DNA of 64,000 bases from an uncultured Acetobacteraceae bacterium (GTDB lineage Bacteria > Pseudomonadota > Alphaproteobacteria > Acetobacterales > Acetobacteraceae): the NCBI GenBank assembly GCA_903895595.1, contig CAITUP010000041.1, positions 1 to 64,000 on the forward strand. Reading direction: 5' to 3'. The number at the start of each line of letters is the position of its first letter. The first letter of the stretch is position 1. Shown one piece after another: positions 63,854 to 64,000 of this stretch. The notes below the pieces were generated by a model. The model saw only the letters and a list, made by a program, of their open reading frames with translations, had not been told where the DNA came from and did no database searches. The translations under genes and the position numbers were made by a program.

Positions 63854-64000
63854 ATGTCTGGAGTTGCGGCAAACAAGCCTTGGTGGAAGGAGCCGACCAA
63901 GGATCAATGGTTCGCCTATTGCGCGGCGTGGCTGGGTTGGACGCTCGATGCGTTCGACTTCACCGTCTTCCTGCTGATCATGGCGGACATCGCGAAGGAA
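63854..64000 (+). CDS. MFS transporter, partial (runs off the window)
   Basis: The first 49 codons of a transporter, from ATG 63854 preceded by GGGGAG; ATG 63821 in the same frame, with AGGAG upstream, is an alternative. The text WWKEPTKDQWFAYCAAWLGW and LDAFDFTVFLLIMADIAK is the typical first helix of aromatic-acid or sialic-acid-type proton symporters of the MFS. The rest lies outside. Confidence 0.85.
   Translation, partial: MSGVAANKPWWKEPTKDQWFAYCAAWLGWTLDAFDFTVFLLIMADIAKE

Overview
The window reads as a piece of a high-GC alphaproteobacterial chromosome. Several cues agree: a lexA gene preceded by a GTTC-type SOS box, two perfect CtrA-type sites (TTAA-N7-TTAAC), a heterotetrameric sarcosine oxidase operon, many CaiB-type and LLM-type catabolic enzymes, Tat-exported sugar-binding proteins and a ccmAB pair. 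The gene repertoire is most reminiscent of Rhodospirillales/Acetobacteraceae, but that placement is inference. No transposase, integrase, rRNA or CRISPR array was found.

Region by region. 1-4130 is the end of a mobile element (primase-like small protein, Toprim/DUF927 ATPase, DUF5681 protein) that stops against the 3' end of a tRNA-Ser gene (4133-4222). It carries two copies of a GGTTCC repeat/hairpin module. 4260-7650 holds hydroxy-acid and alcohol catabolism genes (Ldh-family dehydrogenase, PrpF isomerase, Zn alcohol dehydrogenase). 7651-8173 is gene-free and holds two copies of a nested palindromic repeat, followed by an unrecognised protein made of three internal repeats. 8825-14585 holds transport, LLM oxidoreductase, EEP-family and CoA-transferase genes and one sigma-54-like promoter. 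14651-14792 looks like a CtrA-linked small RNA gene with a strong terminator. 14824-18583 is a small three-gene NRPS-like locus (A-T-TE enzyme, free carrier protein, conserved hypothetical with a disturbed 3' end).

18836-23845 is a soxB-soxD-soxA operon in which the gamma subunit is fused to alpha through a repeat-derived linker. 23852-30441 contains a 1299-residue repeat protein with a Hint domain, an SDR and alpha/beta-hydrolase pair and a second Hint protein. 30433-38484 holds a DMT transporter, a TauD-type dioxygenase, a conserved hypothetical, moeA, lexA, comEC and a PEP-CTERM protein. 38612-45634 is a sugar-type ABC import operon (oxidoreductase, two paralogous binding proteins, two permeases, ATPase). 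45753-49465 holds an LLM oxidoreductase and a glycosyltransferase plus MsbA-like exporter pair.

49612-50670 is a decayed ABC binding-protein gene broken by a palindromic element. 50822-56633 holds an MFS carrier and small catabolic enzymes. 56648-60755 is acnA divergent from ccmAB. 60769-61923 is a TumA/TumE toxin-antitoxin pair with an orphan RHH protein. 62045 to the end is an acyl-CoA dehydrogenase and the start of an MFS gene.

The most striking overall signal is one family of palindromic repeats (arms GTCATGGTCGGGC / TTGACCCGACC and their complement) found at seven or more places. Two copies lie in frame inside protein-coding genes: the soxA-soxG linker and the helical part of ccmA. One interrupts a pseudogene and one fills a divergent control region. 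This resembles the protein-invading palindromic elements known from Rickettsia, but in a different sequence family.
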